Assembly: GCA_934364805.1 (NCBI GenBank)
Contig: CAKRMH010000003.1
Location: 62,001 to 126,000 of the forward strand
DNA length: 64,000 bases
Direction of reading: 5' to 3'
Source: an uncultured Lachnospiraceae bacterium
GTDB taxonomy: Bacteria; Bacillota; Clostridia; Lachnospirales; Lachnospiraceae
Shown one piece after another: positions 1-8,241 of the stretch (position 1 is its first letter; each line of letters begins with the position of its first letter). The position numbers were made by a program, and so were the translations under genes. A model generated the notes under the pieces. The model worked only from the letters and a program-made list of their open reading frames with translations. It was not told the DNA's origin and ran no database searches.

Positions 1-59
1 CCAAAAGATAATCGAAAGATTTCTATATCAAAGCGACCCCCATCGCTGTGATACCTAAA

Positions 60-1583
60 TTATAGCTTTTCCTCCGTCTCATCGTCCGGATTCTCTTTTG
101 CCCAGCCATATGCATATTTGACTGCTTTATTCCAGCCTTTTCGTTTGGCTTCACGCTCCTCTGGAGCGATCTGAGGCGTAAATTCGCGGTCGAGCGACTG
201 GTTGGAGATCACATCCTCCTTATTCTTCCAGTAACCAACTGCAAGTCCTGCGAGATATGCAGCACCCATTGCTGTGGTCTCAATGCAGGACGGCCGTCTT
301 ACCGGCACATCTAACATATCTGACTGAAACTGCATCAGAAAATTATTCGCACTTGCTCCGCCGTCTACCTTCAGTGACTTCACTTCCATACCGGCATCTG
401 CTTTCATTGCGTCAATAACATCGCATACCTGAAGTGCAATGGACTCCAGCGTTGCACGGATAATATGATTCTTATTCGTTCCACGGGTAATTCCCACAAT
501 GGTTCCTCTTGCATACTGATCCCAGTGTGGAGCGCCCAGTCCGGTAAATGCAGGTACCACATAACATCCATGCGTGCCTTTGACTTTGGTCGCCATATAC
601 TCGGAATCGGAAGAGGAATCGATCAGACGCATTCCATCACGCAGCCACTGGATTGCGGCTCCTGCAACGAATATCGAGCCCTCCAGGGCATAATTGACTC
701 TGCCATCCAGTCCCCATGCAATGGTCGTTACCAGTCCATTCTTGGAAAATACCGGCTTCTCACCAGTATTCATAAGCAAAAAGCAGCCAGTTCCATATGT
801 ATTCTTGGCTTCTCCCTCATGAAAACAGGTCTGTCCAAAAAGGGCAGCCTGCTGATCCCCGGCAGCACCTGCCAGCGGAATCTCATCTCCAAGGAAAGAC
901 GGATCGGTATATCCGTAGACCTGACTTGACGGAACCGGTGTCGGGAGCATGCTCTCCGGTATATCCAGTTCCTTTAGAATATCTTTATCCCATTCTAATG
1001 TATTGATATTAAAAAGCATCGTTCTGGATGCATTGGAATAATCAGTTACATGAACCTTTCCCTTGGTAAACTTCCAGATCAGCCATGTCTCCACGGTTCC
1101 AAATAAAAGCTTCCCCTCTTCTGCGAGCTTACGTGCACCGTCCACATTGTCCAGTATCCACTTAATCTTCGTCGCAGAAAAATACGCATCGATGATCAGA
1201 CCGGTCTTCTGGCGATATAGCTCCTGAAGTCCCTTTGCCTTCAATGCGTCTGCGATCGCAGATGTCCTGCGGCACTGCCATACGATTGCGTTATATACAG
1301 GTTCTCCTGTTTCTTTATTCCAGACGATCGCAGTCTCACGCTGATTCGTGATTCCGATCGCCGCAATATCTGCAGCCTTTGCATTGATCATATTCATCGC
1401 CTCAACGGCAACTCCAAGCTGCGTAGACCAGATCTCATTGGCATCATGCTCCACCCATCCCGGATTCGGGAAAAACTGGCGGAATTCTTTCTGTGCCATG
1501 GAACAGATCTGTCCCTTCTCGTCAAATAAAATACAACGGTTACTTGTTGTTCCCGCATCTAATGCCATAATATACTTTGCCAT
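60..1583 (-). CDS. glpK: Glycerol kinase
   Basis: Phosphorylates glycerol to sn-glycerol-3-phosphate with ATP in the cytoplasm; FGGY kinase family. The 507-residue product has the usual family length. It starts MAKYIMALDAGTTSNR, the N-terminal phosphate-binding loop, and carries NTYGTGCFLL near the middle and LKVDGGASANNFLM in the C-terminal ATPase lobe. The reading frame extends 44 codons upstream, but the start at 1583 has GGAGG at good spacing, so the longer form is rejected. No glpF transporter gene is adjacent. A structured leader of about 190 nt precedes it, and glpP lies at 55595-56161, which suggests control by antitermination (inference). Confidence 0.97.
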   Translation of the reverse strand: MAKYIMALDAGTTSNRCILFDEKGQICSMAQKEFRQFFPNPGWVEHDANEIWSTQLGVAVEAMNMINAKAADIAAIGITNQRETAIVWNKETGEPVYNAIVWQCRRTSAIADALKAKGLQELYRQKTGLIIDAYFSATKIKWILDNVDGARKLAEEGKLLFGTVETWLIWKFTKGKVHVTDYSNASRTMLFNINTLEWDKDILKELDIPESMLPTPVPSSQVYGYTDPSFLGDEIPLAGAAGDQQAALFGQTCFHEGEAKNTYGTGCFLLMNTGEKPVFSKNGLVTTIAWGLDGRVNYALEGSIFVAGAAIQWLRDGMRLIDSSSDSEYMATKVKGTHGCYVVPAFTGLGAPHWDQYARGTIVGITRGTNKNHIIRATLESIALQVCDVIDAMKADAGMEVKSLKVDGGASANNFLMQFQSDMLDVPVRRPSCIETTAMGAAYLAGLAVGYWKNKEDVISNQSLDREFTPQIAPEEREAKRKGWNKAVKYAYGWAKENPDDETEEKL

Positions 1584-1770
1584 ACCTGATTCCTCCATAA
1601 TTATATGCCTCGCGTTACTGCCAGGAGTGGTTGTTTGGCTGCGTGGCGCTTCCCTTTCACCTGCAATAGAAAAGTGGACATCAGATGAATACCTGAAGCA
1701 GTCTGCTTCAAGCACGTCAAATCATCTCCACTCTCCGATTCCACCTTATGAAATTCTATCGCCTTTCGAT
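1584..1770 (-). promoter_or_regulatory. Structured glpK leader, probable GlpP antitermination site
   Basis: On the minus strand the leader folds into a long hairpin: GAGTGGAGATGA pairs in blocks with TCATCT and TCCACT, with an inner TGAAGCA/TGCTTCA stem, and TTTTCT follows. The same 5' arm (GGAGAGTGG) can instead pair with CCACTCC further down, so two exclusive folds are possible. GlpP-family proteins allow read-through of such leaders when glycerol-3-phosphate is present; the link here is inference. The 5' and 3' ends slightly resemble a THF riboswitch P1, but the conserved core was not found. Confidence 0.55.
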
Positions 1771-1776
1771 GTATTG

Positions 1777-1805
1777 ATTATACCATTTCTATAATGGGTT
1801 TGGAA
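1777..1805 (-). promoter_or_regulatory. glpK promoter
   Basis: TATAAT at 1777-1782 is preceded by TG at the extended -10 position (TGGTATAAT). The -35 region at 17 bp (TTCCAA, 1800-1805) is poor, which fits a promoter relying on the extended -10 or on an activator. Confidence 0.55.
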
Positions 1806-1820
1806 CCCTTCGAAACATTT

Positions 1821-1836
1821 TTGACATAATAGTCAA
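1821..1836. promoter_or_regulatory. Inverted repeat upstream of the glpK promoter
   Basis: TTGAC-N6-GTCAA is a perfect 5-bp inverted repeat just upstream of the glpK -35 region, where an activator could bind. No regulator family is assigned. Confidence 0.3.
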
Positions 1837-1953
1837 TTGATATCATTCGTTTTTGTGCAAATAGTACAAAAGCAGATGTATTATAACAGTTCCAGACAGG
1901 TAATGAGGCATGATTCCAAGAATCATACCACCACCTGACATAGAGGCGAACAT

Positions 1954-2000
1954 AAAAGGGACGCCAATCCCGGCGTTTGCCGTAATTGACGTCCCCTTTT
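1954..2000. terminator. Bidirectional hairpin terminator
   Basis: AAAAGGGACG and CGTCCCCTTTT form a strong stem with A/T tracts on both sides, so it could stop transcription in either direction. It lies between hom and glpK and probably ends the transcript entering from hom, more than 300 nt after the hom stop codon. Confidence 0.7.
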
Positions 2001-2127
2001 ATAAATCTTTAATTTTCTTCTTAATTATTCATGTAACAAACAGATCATCCTGTGAAATTCTCCGCTATGGGGATTTTTCCTTCATTTACACCTAATTTTA
2101 TTGCTATACTCCATAGGATAATTGGCA

Positions 2128-2293
2128 TTTTCTCCGTAAATGAACATTTTTTTATGATTACACCATCATATTTTCAATATCCATGGGTGTAATCAATAAT
2201 TTTCTTTTTCCTACGGAGAATCGACCGTTTCATATGTCAAAATCTGCAAATTTTTCTCCGTAATCAATCATTTTTCATTGTGTGCGGAGAAAA
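2128..2293. repeat. Nested AT-rich inverted repeats
   Basis: An outer pair TTCTCCGTA (2130-2138) / TACGGAGAA (2212-2220) encloses an inner pair GATTACACC (2156-2164) / GGTGTAATC (2186-2194). A second copy of TTCTCCGTA begins near 2254 and is followed by GCGGAGAAAA at 2284-2293. No gene with a ribosome site was found in the 1954-2335 gap, so this is either a structured RNA or a degenerate repeat element. Confidence 0.55.
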
Positions 2294-2335
2294 CATAGAA
2301 ATCCACAATCGGAATGCCCGGTTTCGGATATACTC

Positions 2336-3529
2336 CTACGCAAGACGGATACGGTTTAAGATGCCAAGCTCTTCTGCCTTCGTCTCGAACTCGCCTTCTG
2401 TCATTGCTTCTGTTGTAAATCCGATCTCTCCGGAAATTCCGGCTTCTACATAGGTAACTTTGCCAAATACCTTCTCTGCATCTGCCTTGCTTGCTGCTGT
2501 TCTTACGAAAAATGCATTTGTGCAGTCCTTGTAATCCAGAAGTTCCATCTTCTCTTCTTTCCAGTCAATCACGATATTTACATGCTGATGTTTTGCCATA
2601 TCCACAATGTCAGCTACAACCGCACTTGCTGTCGGAAGTTTACCGGCTCCGCTTCCATAAAACATTGCATCGCCAAGTACATTGCCATGTACGAATACAC
2701 CATTAAATACATCGTTGACATTGCATAACGGATGTGTCTGTGGAAGTAAAAATGGTGCAACCATTGCAACATAACTCTCTCCTTCCTTACGGCTGGAAGC
2801 CAGAAGTTTGATGGAACGGTTCATTGCCTTGGCATATTTGATGTCAGTAGCACTGATCTTTGTAATACCCTCGCAGTGAATGTCTTCAAAATCAACCTGT
2901 CTGCCACATACCAGAGAAGTCAGGATTGCGATCTTACGGCATGGATCATGTCCTTCAATATCTGCAGTCGGATCTTTCTCCGCATAGCCTTTTGCCTGTG
3001 CGTCCTTTAATACATCTTCAAATTCAGCACCTTCCTCAGACATCTTTGTAAGCATGTAGTTGGTTGTTCCATTTAAAATACCTGTGATCTCTTCGATCTC
3101 ATCTGCAGTCAGACAGCAGTTCAGAGGACGGATGATCGGGATTCCACCACCAACACTGGCTTCAAACTGGAAGTTTACATTCTTCTCACGGGCAATACGG
3201 ATCAGTTCTGCGCCTTTTGCAGCTACCAGAGCCTTATTCGATGTTGTTACCTGTTTACCTGCTTCAAGCATTGCTTTTACAAATGTAAATGCCGGCTCCA
3301 CACCTCCCATTGTCTCTACAACGATTCCAACTTCCGGGTCATTGGCAATGACCTGATAATCATGTACGATCTTATCTTCCATCGGATCTCCCGGGAACTC
3401 TCTTAAGTCCAGTACATACTTAACCTCAACCGGTTCTCCTGCACGCTCTGCGATGCGATCCTTATTGATTGTTAAAACTTCTACAACTCCGGAACCGATG
3501 GTTCCATAACCCATAACTGCTACTTTCAT
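2336..3529 (-). CDS. hom: Homoserine dehydrogenase
   Basis: Reduces aspartate semialdehyde to homoserine with NAD(P)H, the branch point to threonine and methionine. The 397-residue protein begins with the nucleotide-binding MGYGTIGSG. It has the family motifs GGGIPIIRPL and NGTTNYMLTKM, then GYAEKDPTADIEGHD in the catalytic region. It is shorter than enzymes with a full regulatory ACT domain (about 430 residues): the tail after residue ~320 is only a short ACT-like stretch. A separate ACT-domain gene lies 8 bp upstream in the same operon and may supply regulation (inference). Confidence 0.95.
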   Translation of the reverse strand: MKVAVMGYGTIGSGVVEVLTINKDRIAERAGEPVEVKYVLDLREFPGDPMEDKIVHDYQVIANDPEVGIVVETMGGVEPAFTFVKAMLEAGKQVTTSNKALVAAKGAELIRIAREKNVNFQFEASVGGGIPIIRPLNCCLTADEIEEITGILNGTTNYMLTKMSEEGAEFEDVLKDAQAKGYAEKDPTADIEGHDPCRKIAILTSLVCGRQVDFEDIHCEGITKISATDIKYAKAMNRSIKLLASSRKEGESYVAMVAPFLLPQTHPLCNVNDVFNGVFVHGNVLGDAMFYGSGAGKLPTASAVVADIVDMAKHQHVNIVIDWKEEKMELLDYKDCTNAFFVRTAASKADAEKVFGKVTYVEAGISGEIGFTTEAMTEGEFETKAEELGILNRIRLA

Positions 3530-3537
3530 TCCGCTTT

Positions 3538-3981
3538 TTACTCCTTAGCTAGTATTTTTGTGTAATGTATTCCATGACCCGTTTCAATTGCCCGGATCAT
3601 CTGTTCAATGTCACCTGTCTCTGGAAAAACATCCAGACTGAGTGTCAATACTGCGATTCCATTGACCGGAATACTCTGATGGATCGTCAGAACATTCGCC
3701 TGAAAGTCTGCGATCGTCTTTAACACCATGGACAGGATTCCAGGTTCATCATCCATCTGGATCACCATGGTGATTGTTTTACCCTTTTCATTTTCATGAT
3801 ATGGGAAAATGTCATCTTTATACTTATAAAATGAGCTTCGGCTGATTCCAACGATCTCTGTTGCATCCTGTACCGATACAGCTTTGCCAGAGTCAATCAA
3901 CCGTTTGGCTTCAACCACCTTTAATAACACTTCTGGGACTGCTTTCTCCCGTAAAACGAAGTAAGATGTCTTTTCCGGCAT
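3538..3981 (-). CDS. ACT domain-containing protein, UPF0735/PheB-like
   Basis: A 147-residue protein of the UPF0735 family. Residues ~1-60 resemble a helix-turn-helix (VQDATEIVGISRSSFYKYKD). Residues ~70-145 form an ACT domain (MDDEPGILSMVLKTIADFQA), a fold that usually binds amino acids. The start at 3981 (MPEKTSYFVLRE) follows GGGGAGGAAACG; the 13-codon longer frame lacks a ribosome site. It is the first gene of an operon with hom, so a role in sensing aspartate-family or aromatic amino acids is plausible but not shown. Confidence 0.88.
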   Translation of the reverse strand: MPEKTSYFVLREKAVPEVLLKVVEAKRLIDSGKAVSVQDATEIVGISRSSFYKYKDDIFPYHENEKGKTITMVIQMDDEPGILSMVLKTIADFQANVLTIHQSIPVNGIAVLTLSLDVFPETGDIEQMIRAIETGHGIHYTKILAKE

Positions 3982-3997
3982 TCGTTTCCTCCCCGTA

Positions 3998-4036
3998 CAA
4001 TAACAAAATGCCACCGGCAAAGGTTCTGCTGGCGGC
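3998..4036 (-). promoter_or_regulatory. Leader hairpin before the ACT-hom operon
   Basis: On the minus strand GCCGCCAGCA can pair with TGCCGGTGGC, and ATTTTGTTATT follows just before the ribosome site of the ACT gene. This could be an attenuator. No leader peptide rich in threonine or methionine codons was seen. Confidence 0.35.
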
Positions 4037-4100
4037 CTGTCAGCTTACTTTTTATGTTTGTGGCACACTGACAATTGTCCTCATGTGGAAGATAATAACA

Positions 4101-4130
4101 CAAAGAGGCTGCTTACGCAACCTCTTTTCT
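4101..4130 (-). terminator. Terminator after the zinc-ribbon/TPM operon
   Basis: AGAGGTTGC-GTAA-GCAGCCTCT hairpin on the minus strand, followed by TTTGTGTT. It lies just after the TPM gene that ends at 4179. Confidence 0.7.
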
Positions 4131-4178
4131 ATGCATTTATCGAATATGTATTATAACCGCTGTCGTTCAGCAGCCACT

Positions 4179-5030
4179 TTAAAACTTGTGGCCACCACCG
4201 CCATGCGTGCCACCACCACTGCTGTGATGTGTTGTACTGCACGACCCACTGCTTCCTGAGCCGCCCCCACTGTCTCTTTGAATGTGATGGACAGTCCGGA
4301 ATGTATTTACAAGACGGTCTGTTTTATTCGTCAGATCCAGTCTGGAATTACTTTTGAAATCGTATTGCCAGCCTCCGAATTTGAGACGGTATTTTCCTGC
4401 GATCACGGCGATCACGGCTCCGCCTGCAGCAGCTGCAGCAATCAGGGAAATGAGCATATCCCATACCGTCAGCCTGTTCGGTGCTTTTGAGATCTCTCCG
4501 GTGTCTCTGTCGTAATTATACTGTCCGCTCTCGATTCCTTCATGGAAGGAATCCTCCGTCTCCCGAATCATGGTTTCAAAGCATTTCGCATATTCACCAT
4601 CCCCGGCATATTCATAGGAATCATCCATAATGCTGTCGATCCTGTGATCTGTAAGAATACGGATTGCGCTTCCCGTTGTGCTCATGTAGATCTCACGGTT
4701 ATCCATGTCGATCAGAAAGCATACGCCATTCTCTTCAAACGCATTCTGGTCTACATAATCATCCGCATATTCTTCCGATGTCATTCCATTCGCATCATCT
4801 GTGGTGACTGCAAACAGTGTCCATCCCGATTCCCCTGCGAACTCATCCAGCAGGGACTGTATCTCCTGCTCTTCGTCATATGACAAAAGATCCGCATCAT
4901 CCACTACTTTAGAATCCTCTGCGGCCGCATATGCCGGCTGCAAAGAAAAAGCTGACACCGAAAGTACCGCTGCACAAAAGACCCCTGCAAGAAGCTTCGC
5001 TTTTTTATTCTTTAACCATTCTGCTACCAT
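4179..5030 (-). CDS. TPM-domain membrane protein (YgcG-like)
   Basis: A 283-residue protein with an N-terminal signal segment (residues ~12-36, ending AYAAAE). A TPM domain follows at ~40-175 (VVDDADLLSYDEEQEIQSLL, then a Cys- and Asp-containing core). A membrane helix lies near 190-212, and the tail is rich in Gly, Ser and His (GGGTHGGGGHKF). TPM domains occur in surface proteins with proposed phosphatase or chaperone-like roles, but the activity here is unknown. Its start overlaps the end of the zinc-ribbon gene upstream, so translation is probably coupled. Last gene of a prfB-led operon. Confidence 0.85.
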   Translation of the reverse strand: MVAEWLKNKKAKLLAGVFCAAVLSVSAFSLQPAYAAAEDSKVVDDADLLSYDEEQEIQSLLDEFAGESGWTLFAVTTDDANGMTSEEYADDYVDQNAFEENGVCFLIDMDNREIYMSTTGSAIRILTDHRIDSIMDDSYEYAGDGEYAKCFETMIRETEDSFHEGIESGQYNYDRDTGEISKAPNRLTVWDMLISLIAAAAAGGAVIAVIAGKYRLKFGGWQYDFKSNSRLDLTNKTDRLVNTFRTVHHIQRDSGGGSGSSGSCSTTHHSSGGGTHGGGGHKF

Positions 5031-6055
5031 AGAAAGCGACCTCCTAACAATCCAAGAATCAGTACTGCCGCAAATGTGACAAGTCCGGTCAGGATAACCT
5101 TTTTCCAGTCGATCGGCAATTCCCCGCAGATCTGTCCGGTCTGACCATTCATGGAATAATAATAGATTCTGCCATTATTTCCTTTATATGTAACCGTCCA
5201 GACAGGAAGCAGCACATACTGCCACTTTTCTTCCTCTGCATGGAAATCCGAGTTGTGCACGTTGACTATCCCATAATCCGTCATGGTATCCCGGAATACC
5301 TGTTCTGCGTCATGCCGCATCTCCTGTCTGAGCTTCTGCTGAACCTCCTCGGATTCAATGTCTCTTTTCTCTGCCAGAAAACCGGAAAGATATCCCATAT
5401 GAAAGTCCTTCATATCATCAAAATGATATGGCTGGACATTCTTCGCCAGTATCGCATTCGCCTTTTTCAGGGCATTTTCCGGAAGATTTGCAAGTGCAAT
5501 ATCTCCTTCTCTGCATAATTCATAAACTTTTGTCTCTGTGATTTCTTCATCGCCGGCAACCCACGTGCGGACACGTTTTGCCTCTGCATTCATTTTCCCG
5601 TTTAGTTTGACAGAATACAGCCAGTATGGAAAATACACACTGCTGAGCTTCTCGATATTCTTTTTGCTGAAAAATCCTCTTGGGACAAATTTCTTCTTTG
5701 ACACATAGCCAAGAAATGTCTCTTCTGCTTTCTTACGGTCGATCTGAAACGGGATGACCTTATCCGGAAGATATTTTCCGTCCAGTCTTCCTCCAAGCAC
5801 AACCGGGTTGTGACAGTAATAACAGAATGTAGCAGCTGTCGTTGCATCGGTTACGATTTCTGCGCCACAGCTCGGGCAGGTATAATATACTGCTTCTTCT
5901 TCCGACTTTTTCTCGGTACTTTCTGCCGGCTTCATGGCATCTAATTCTTCCTGGCTGAATAGCGAATTACAATATTCACATTTATACTTCTGAGCTGCAG
6001 GGTCAAAGATCAGCTCTCCGTCACAATTCGGACATTTATAACTGATAACTGCCAT
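5024..6055 (-). CDS. TFIIB-type zinc-ribbon membrane protein
   Basis: A 343-residue protein with two zinc ribbons in the first ~90 residues: CPNC...CEYC and CPSC...CYYC. A long soluble region follows (residues ~100-310), then one C-terminal membrane helix (VILTGLVTFAAVLILGLLGG). The ATG at 6055-6053 overlaps the TAA of the preceding SPFH gene (TAATG), a typical coupled start, and is preferred over the start 7 codons upstream. It resembles YdjG-type proteins that help anchor SPFH proteins to the membrane in B. subtilis; function by analogy only. Confidence 0.82.
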   Translation of the reverse strand: MAVISYKCPNCDGELIFDPAAQKYKCEYCNSLFSQEELDAMKPAESTEKKSEEEAVYYTCPSCGAEIVTDATTAATFCYYCHNPVVLGGRLDGKYLPDKVIPFQIDRKKAEETFLGYVSKKKFVPRGFFSKKNIEKLSSVYFPYWLYSVKLNGKMNAEAKRVRTWVAGDEEITETKVYELCREGDIALANLPENALKKANAILAKNVQPYHFDDMKDFHMGYLSGFLAEKRDIESEEVQQKLRQEMRHDAEQVFRDTMTDYGIVNVHNSDFHAEEEKWQYVLLPVWTVTYKGNNGRIYYYSMNGQTGQICGELPIDWKKVILTGLVTFAAVLILGLLGGRFLW

Positions 6056-7380
6056 TATGGTCTTGCCTTTCCGCATTCGCTACAGAACTTACCGGTATTT
6101 ACGTGTCCACATTCACAGGTCCACTCTTTGGCAGGAGCTGGTTTGCCACAGTTGCTGCAGAATTTACCGGTGTTAACATTGCCGCATTCGCAGGTCCATT
6201 CCTCACTCTGCTTTGGTGCTGGAGCCGGTTTGCCACAATCGCTGCAGAATTTGCCGGTATTATGTTTTCCACATTCACATACCCATTCTGCGCCTGCCGG
6301 TGCTGCCTGAGATGCTGGCTGCTGACCTGCAGCCGGTGCTGCGCCATTTGGCGCCGCCGGATTGATATTCTGCTGTGCCGCTCCGCTTGGTGCCTGCATT
6401 CCGCTTGTCATCTGATTGATGCCTTCCATTGTTGTATTAAACTGCTGCATACCCATTCCGACTCCCATAAAGCCAGCCATTGCTCCGCCGGCATTGGAAC
6501 CTGCATCGCGTACACCTTCTGTGATGTTTTTAACAGCCATACCACGAAGCACACTTGGATCACTTCCAAGCATTGCACCTTCGTTACGCATATTGATGAG
6601 TTTCTGTGATTCCTCATCGTAAGATACACTTGCGATACCTACTGCCTGGATCTCCATACCACGCATCTGGGTCCAGTCAGCATCGAGTGTATCTGCCATA
6701 TATTTGCCAAGTTCTCTTGCTTTTCCGCTGACATAGGAAATTCTTGTTCCGTCTGCAGACATCTGGTTAATGGAAGACTGCAATGCCTCCAGAAACTCTG
6801 CCATATACTGCTCATTGATCTCTTCAATTTCTACTTTATCTGCATTTCTCGGAATTGCCTCTGCATAGAACTGCAGTGGGTTCGTAATCTTGATGGAATA
6901 AGTTCCGTGCGCACGTAAAAACAGCTCTGCATTGTAAAAACTATCAAAATAGTTGATCGGATTTCTTGTTCCGAATTTGATTCCCTTGATCTCCTGAAGG
7001 TTAATAAAGAATACCTTCTGGGCAGTCGGTGTTTCCCCACCGAACTTCAGACGCGAAAATGTTTCCTTGACAGACTCTTTCAGCTGTCCGTTCAGCAGAG
7101 ACGGAAGGGAAGAGTTATCTACTTTGTAATATCCCGGCTCTGCCGTATAATCTACGACTTTTCCCCCATCTACCAGCATCATGAACTGATTGTCGTATAC
7201 ATGGATCACAGAACCGTCTGATACGGTATTTACGGTTCCCTTTGTATTCTGGCCTCTCCGGATCAGTGCACCACTTGTAAAGACAGTGTGATCTCCCATG
7301 TCATCCGGTTCAATCACCTCTAACCACTGATCTGCAAGTCCACCGCTGATTGCCTGGCCAACTGCTCTGATAATTCCCAT
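6055..7380 (-). CDS. SPFH/virion-core-like protein with C-terminal zinc ribbons (YdjI-like)
   Basis: A 441-residue protein. It opens MGIIRAVGQAISGG, followed by an SPFH-type domain to about residue 300. An Ala/Pro/Gln-rich linker then leads to three near-identical zinc ribbons of the form W-x-C-x-C-G-x-x-N-T-G-K-F-C-x-x-C-G-K. The start at 7380 has AGGAGGT at good spacing; the 28-codon upstream extension does not. B. subtilis YdjI has the same SPFH plus zinc-ribbon plan and works in membrane-stress localisation with PspA. No pspA gene is seen in this window. Confidence 0.87.
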   Translation of the reverse strand: MGIIRAVGQAISGGLADQWLEVIEPDDMGDHTVFTSGALIRRGQNTKGTVNTVSDGSVIHVYDNQFMMLVDGGKVVDYTAEPGYYKVDNSSLPSLLNGQLKESVKETFSRLKFGGETPTAQKVFFINLQEIKGIKFGTRNPINYFDSFYNAELFLRAHGTYSIKITNPLQFYAEAIPRNADKVEIEEINEQYMAEFLEALQSSINQMSADGTRISYVSGKARELGKYMADTLDADWTQMRGMEIQAVGIASVSYDEESQKLINMRNEGAMLGSDPSVLRGMAVKNITEGVRDAGSNAGGAMAGFMGVGMGMQQFNTTMEGINQMTSGMQAPSGAAQQNINPAAPNGAAPAAGQQPASQAAPAGAEWVCECGKHNTGKFCSDCGKPAPAPKQSEEWTCECGNVNTGKFCSNCGKPAPAKEWTCECGHVNTGKFCSECGKARP

Positions 7381-7470
7381 AACTTCACTTACCTCCTGTA
7401 TAAACCATTGTGTTTTTATGTATATCTTATGATATCCGCCTTCTGCTGACGATATGCTCATCATCTGCCG

Positions 7471-8241
7471 TTACGCATGACGGTAATCAACTGCATAGAA
7501 TCTCTCCAGCGACCATACCCGGATATTGACCGGTGTCACTGCGGAACCACAGTACTCACATACCATACTTCCAAGATTGGTGATCGGCGCACCACAGTTC
7601 GGACAGGTCGTGCCGATGGCATTTCCCTTGTCTGCAATGGCCGCATCCTGAATATACACCAGCTCTATGTCATATTTACTCTGTGTTTTTCTCTCTTTGC
7701 TGCCTTCTGTAACGACACCATTTTGTTCTATATAATGATAAAATTCAACTGCACTCTGTATCGTGATCACACATCTGCCTTCTTTTTTTACATAATTTGC
7801 GATCTCGGTCTGATGGATATGAATATTATTGTAAAATTCCTTCACTCCGGCTGTTTTGTTATCCGCTATCATCCCGGATACCTGATCCTTCAATTCACTG
7901 GAGGCGCCTGTAAGAAGTGAGATGTCCCCAGCTGCAATTGCCTGTAATGCCGAGATCAGCATGTTTTCCGCTTTTCCTTTGAACTGTGTCCATGAAAAAT
8001 CCGGAAAATCCCGTGCGATCTGCGGTTCCATAAGCCTTGTCATACCGGATACGGATTTCGGTGTCTCCGCAAGCTCATCGGCCTGCTGGTTCCACCCTTC
8101 GATCAGATCGTCGGTACCAAAGATCTCTCTTGAAAAATTCCTGATCTTTCTCTGGATCTTACGGTAGGCGACATATGCTGCGCATGCAATTTCAAGGATC
8201 AAAAACAGAATGACAAGCCAGATGATCTGACTTTTACTCAT
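7471..8241 (-). CDS. Membrane-anchored Tim44-like protein with zinc ribbon
   Basis: A 256-residue protein with an N-terminal membrane helix (QIIWLVILFLILEIACAAYV). A Tim44-like central domain spans ~55-195 and a C-terminal zinc ribbon follows (CPNCGAPI...CEYCG). The ATG at 8241 follows GGGAGGGG and overlaps the prfB stop by 8 nt, so it is coupled to prfB. It heads the four-gene membrane module running down to 4179. Tim44-like domains commonly bind membranes or proteins; the specific role is unknown. Confidence 0.82.
   Translation of the reverse strand: MSKSQIIWLVILFLILEIACAAYVAYRKIQRKIRNFSREIFGTDDLIEGWNQQADELAETPKSVSGMTRLMEPQIARDFPDFSWTQFKGKAENMLISALQAIAAGDISLLTGASSELKDQVSGMIADNKTAGVKEFYNNIHIHQTEIANYVKKEGRCVITIQSAVEFYHYIEQNGVVTEGSKERKTQSKYDIELVYIQDAAIADKGNAIGTTCPNCGAPITNLGSMVCEYCGSAVTPVNIRVWSLERFYAVDYRHA

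Noticed and set aside
1600..1770. THF, cobalamin or lysine riboswitch in the glpK leader
   Set aside because: Only the P1-like ends resemble a THF aptamer; the conserved cores of these classes were not found.
1843..1953. A 36-codon frame with a hydrophobic Gly/Met/Leu-rich product (MFASMSGGGMILG)
   Set aside because: Protein-like, but no ribosome site and it starts at the base of a terminator hairpin; kept only as a note.
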